15,891 nt of DNA, taken from assembly GCA_964629975.1 (NCBI GenBank), contig CAZVUN010000064.1, positions 1 through 15,891 of the forward strand, in the 5' to 3' direction. This DNA comes from G020354085 sp964629975. Its GTDB lineage: Bacteria; Pseudomonadota; Gammaproteobacteria; Acidiferrobacterales; Sulfurifustaceae. Of this stretch, positions 14,939 through 15,891 are shown piece by piece; the stretch's first letter is position 1; each line of letters begins with the position of its first letter. The notes below the pieces were generated by a model. The model made no database searches and was not told the origin of the DNA. It was given only the letters and a program-made list of their open reading frames with translations. Both the position numbers and the translations under genes were made by a program.

Positions 14939-15622
14939 TCACGGATACGGCACGACCGCGGCCTTCTCGCCGGTGTCCTTCTCGACCTGGTCGCGCGCCT
15001 TCTGCGCCACTGCCTTGTCGCGATACGGACCGATGCGCAGGCGCACGGCGCTGCCGGTGGCGATCTTGATGCGTTCCTCGCGCACGGTGTGCCCGTGGCT
15101 CTTGAGCCGGGACTCGACGCGCGCGGCGTTCTCCGGGTTGGAATAGACGCCGACCTGCACGATCCAGCTCTTCGGTGCGGCGCTGTCGGCCTTCTCGCCC
15201 GGCGCCGCCTTCGCGGTCTTGGGTTTGTCGGCCGCCGGCGCCGGTTTGGCCGCCTCCTTCGCGCCCGGCGCCTCGGCGACCTCGCGCGCCGGCGCCACCG
15301 GCTTGAGCGGCTCGCCACTGAATGGCGTGACCGATTCCTGCACCGGCGCCGGCGCGGCGTCCTTCGTCGGCTCGCCGGGCGCCCTGGCGCTATCCCGGGA
15401 CGGGGCGTCGAGGCTCGCCATCGGTCTCACCACGACCTTGGTCTCGGCGCCGGCCGCGGCCGGGCGTGCCGGAATCTCCGGCGTGCCCTTGAGCTCGGGC
15501 GGCGGCTGGGTCTCGTCGAGCAGCATGGGGATGAAGATCACGGCGAGCGCGACCAGGATGATCGCGCCGATGATGCGGTGTTTGGGATTGAACTTCGCGG
15601 GTCCGCTGTCTTGCTCTGCCAT
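14939..15622 (-). CDS. SPOR domain protein, DedD-like
   Basis: Predicted cell-division associated protein: SPOR domains bind denuded septal peptidoglycan. The product is 227 residues: a short cytoplasmic N-terminus, one membrane segment (HRIIGAIILVALAVIFIPMLL, ~15-35), a long low-complexity linker rich in Ala, Pro, Lys and Glu (~40-150), and a C-terminal SPOR domain (SWIVQVGVYSNPENAARVESRLKS through AVRLRIGPYRDKAVAQKA). This matches the layout of DedD, which occupies the same place between folC and cvpA in E. coli. The ATG at 15622 follows an AGGTG site that overlaps the folC stop; an in-frame GTG at 15631 is less likely. Confidence 0.9.
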   Translation of the reverse strand: MAEQDSGPAKFNPKHRIIGAIILVALAVIFIPMLLDETQPPPELKGTPEIPARPAAAGAETKVVVRPMASLDAPSRDSARAPGEPTKDAAPAPVQESVTPFSGEPLKPVAPAREVAEAPGAKEAAKPAPAADKPKTAKAAPGEKADSAAPKSWIVQVGVYSNPENAARVESRLKSHGHTVREERIKIATGSAVRLRIGPYRDKAVAQKARDQVEKDTGEKAAVVPYP

Positions 15623-15631
15623 GGGCCGCAC

Positions 15632-15891
15632 CTAACCGAGGCGCGCCAGTATATCACCGACCGTGTAGAACGATCCAAAGACGACGATGCGATCGCGCTC
15701 GGTCGCGACGCGACACGCCGCGTCGTAGGCCGCCAGCGGATCGGCGAAGGTCTCGAACGGTGCGCTCACGCCGGCCGCGCGCAACGCGGCGCCGATGTCC
15801 TGCGCGCTCGCACCGCGCTCGCCGGCGAGCGTCGCCACGTGCCAGCGATCGACGCTGCCGGCTAGCGCCTGCACCACGGCCACGATGTCCT
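15632..15891 (-). CDS. folC: Folylpolyglutamate/dihydrofolate synthase, C-terminal end only
   Basis: Adds glutamate to dihydropteroate and to folates. Only the last ~86 codons are in the window; the gene enters from the right edge. The visible part begins DIVAVVQALAGSVDRWHVATLAGERGAS and ends with DRIVVFGSFYTVGDILARLG. The latter is the hallmark C-terminus of the Mur-ligase-like C-terminal domain of FolC. It is followed with 9 bases by the SPOR gene, so it heads the folC-SPOR-cvpA-purF group. Confidence 0.92.
   Translation of the reverse strand, partial: DIVAVVQALAGSVDRWHVATLAGERGASAQDIGAALRAAGVSAPFETFADPLAAYDAACRVATERDRIVVFGSFYTVGDILARLG

Overview
The window is GC-rich chromosomal DNA of a Gram-negative proteobacterium. 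LpxH (lipid A synthesis), the order folC–SPOR protein–cvpA–purF–metZ, and class I IlvC with IlvB/IlvN point to a high-GC Gamma- or Betaproteobacterium. I favour a gammaproteobacterium, but the exact lineage cannot be fixed from the sequence alone. Nearly everything is housekeeping. No tRNA, rRNA, CRISPR array, insertion sequence or phage gene was seen, and no stretch over 300 bases lacks a gene. The longest gaps are 3025-3244, 12666-12872, 7505-7664 and 693-799, and each is described below.

Layout from left to right. (1) 1-3024, minus strand: branched-chain amino acid operon ilvB-ilvN-ilvC. The ilvB stop and ilvN start overlap as TGATG, and ilvC runs off the left edge. A candidate promoter and a structured leader precede ilvB. 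(2) 3245-4564, minus: a flavin amine oxidase with a twin-arginine signal and a lipobox. (3) 4643-7504, minus: gltX followed by cysS, two class I aminoacyl-tRNA synthetases. (4) 7665-8919, plus: ppiB and lpxH, divergent from gltX. (5) 8923-12665, minus: metZ, a membrane-anchored TlpA/ScsD-like thioredoxin-fold protein, a glycerate 2-kinase and an exported protein of unknown function, forming a probable operon. (6) 12873-15891, minus: folC (3' end only), a DedD-like SPOR protein, cvpA and purF, tightly packed.

The most informative non-coding element lies between purF and metZ. It matches the SAM-II (SAM-alpha) riboswitch aptamer: a P1 stem, a GATTTGA loop segment, GCTTGC, a pseudoknot pairing and a 3' GCTAAA. 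It is followed by a textbook intrinsic terminator. A 12-bp alternative helix joins the 3' end of the aptamer to the terminator's 5' arm and loop, so a complete transcriptional OFF switch can be read from the sequence. A consensus -35 box overlapping the purF stop codon places a transcription start just before the aptamer. High S-adenosylmethionine should therefore lower metZ and the three genes behind it.

Other points worth a look are the Tat-lipoprotein architecture of the amine oxidase, the two-cysteine exported unknown sharing an operon with a disulfide oxidoreductase, a GluRS of the second sequence type, inverted repeats in the gltX/ppiB divergent region, and two related TGGTTTCG...CCCGGGT elements upstream of ilvC and cysS.
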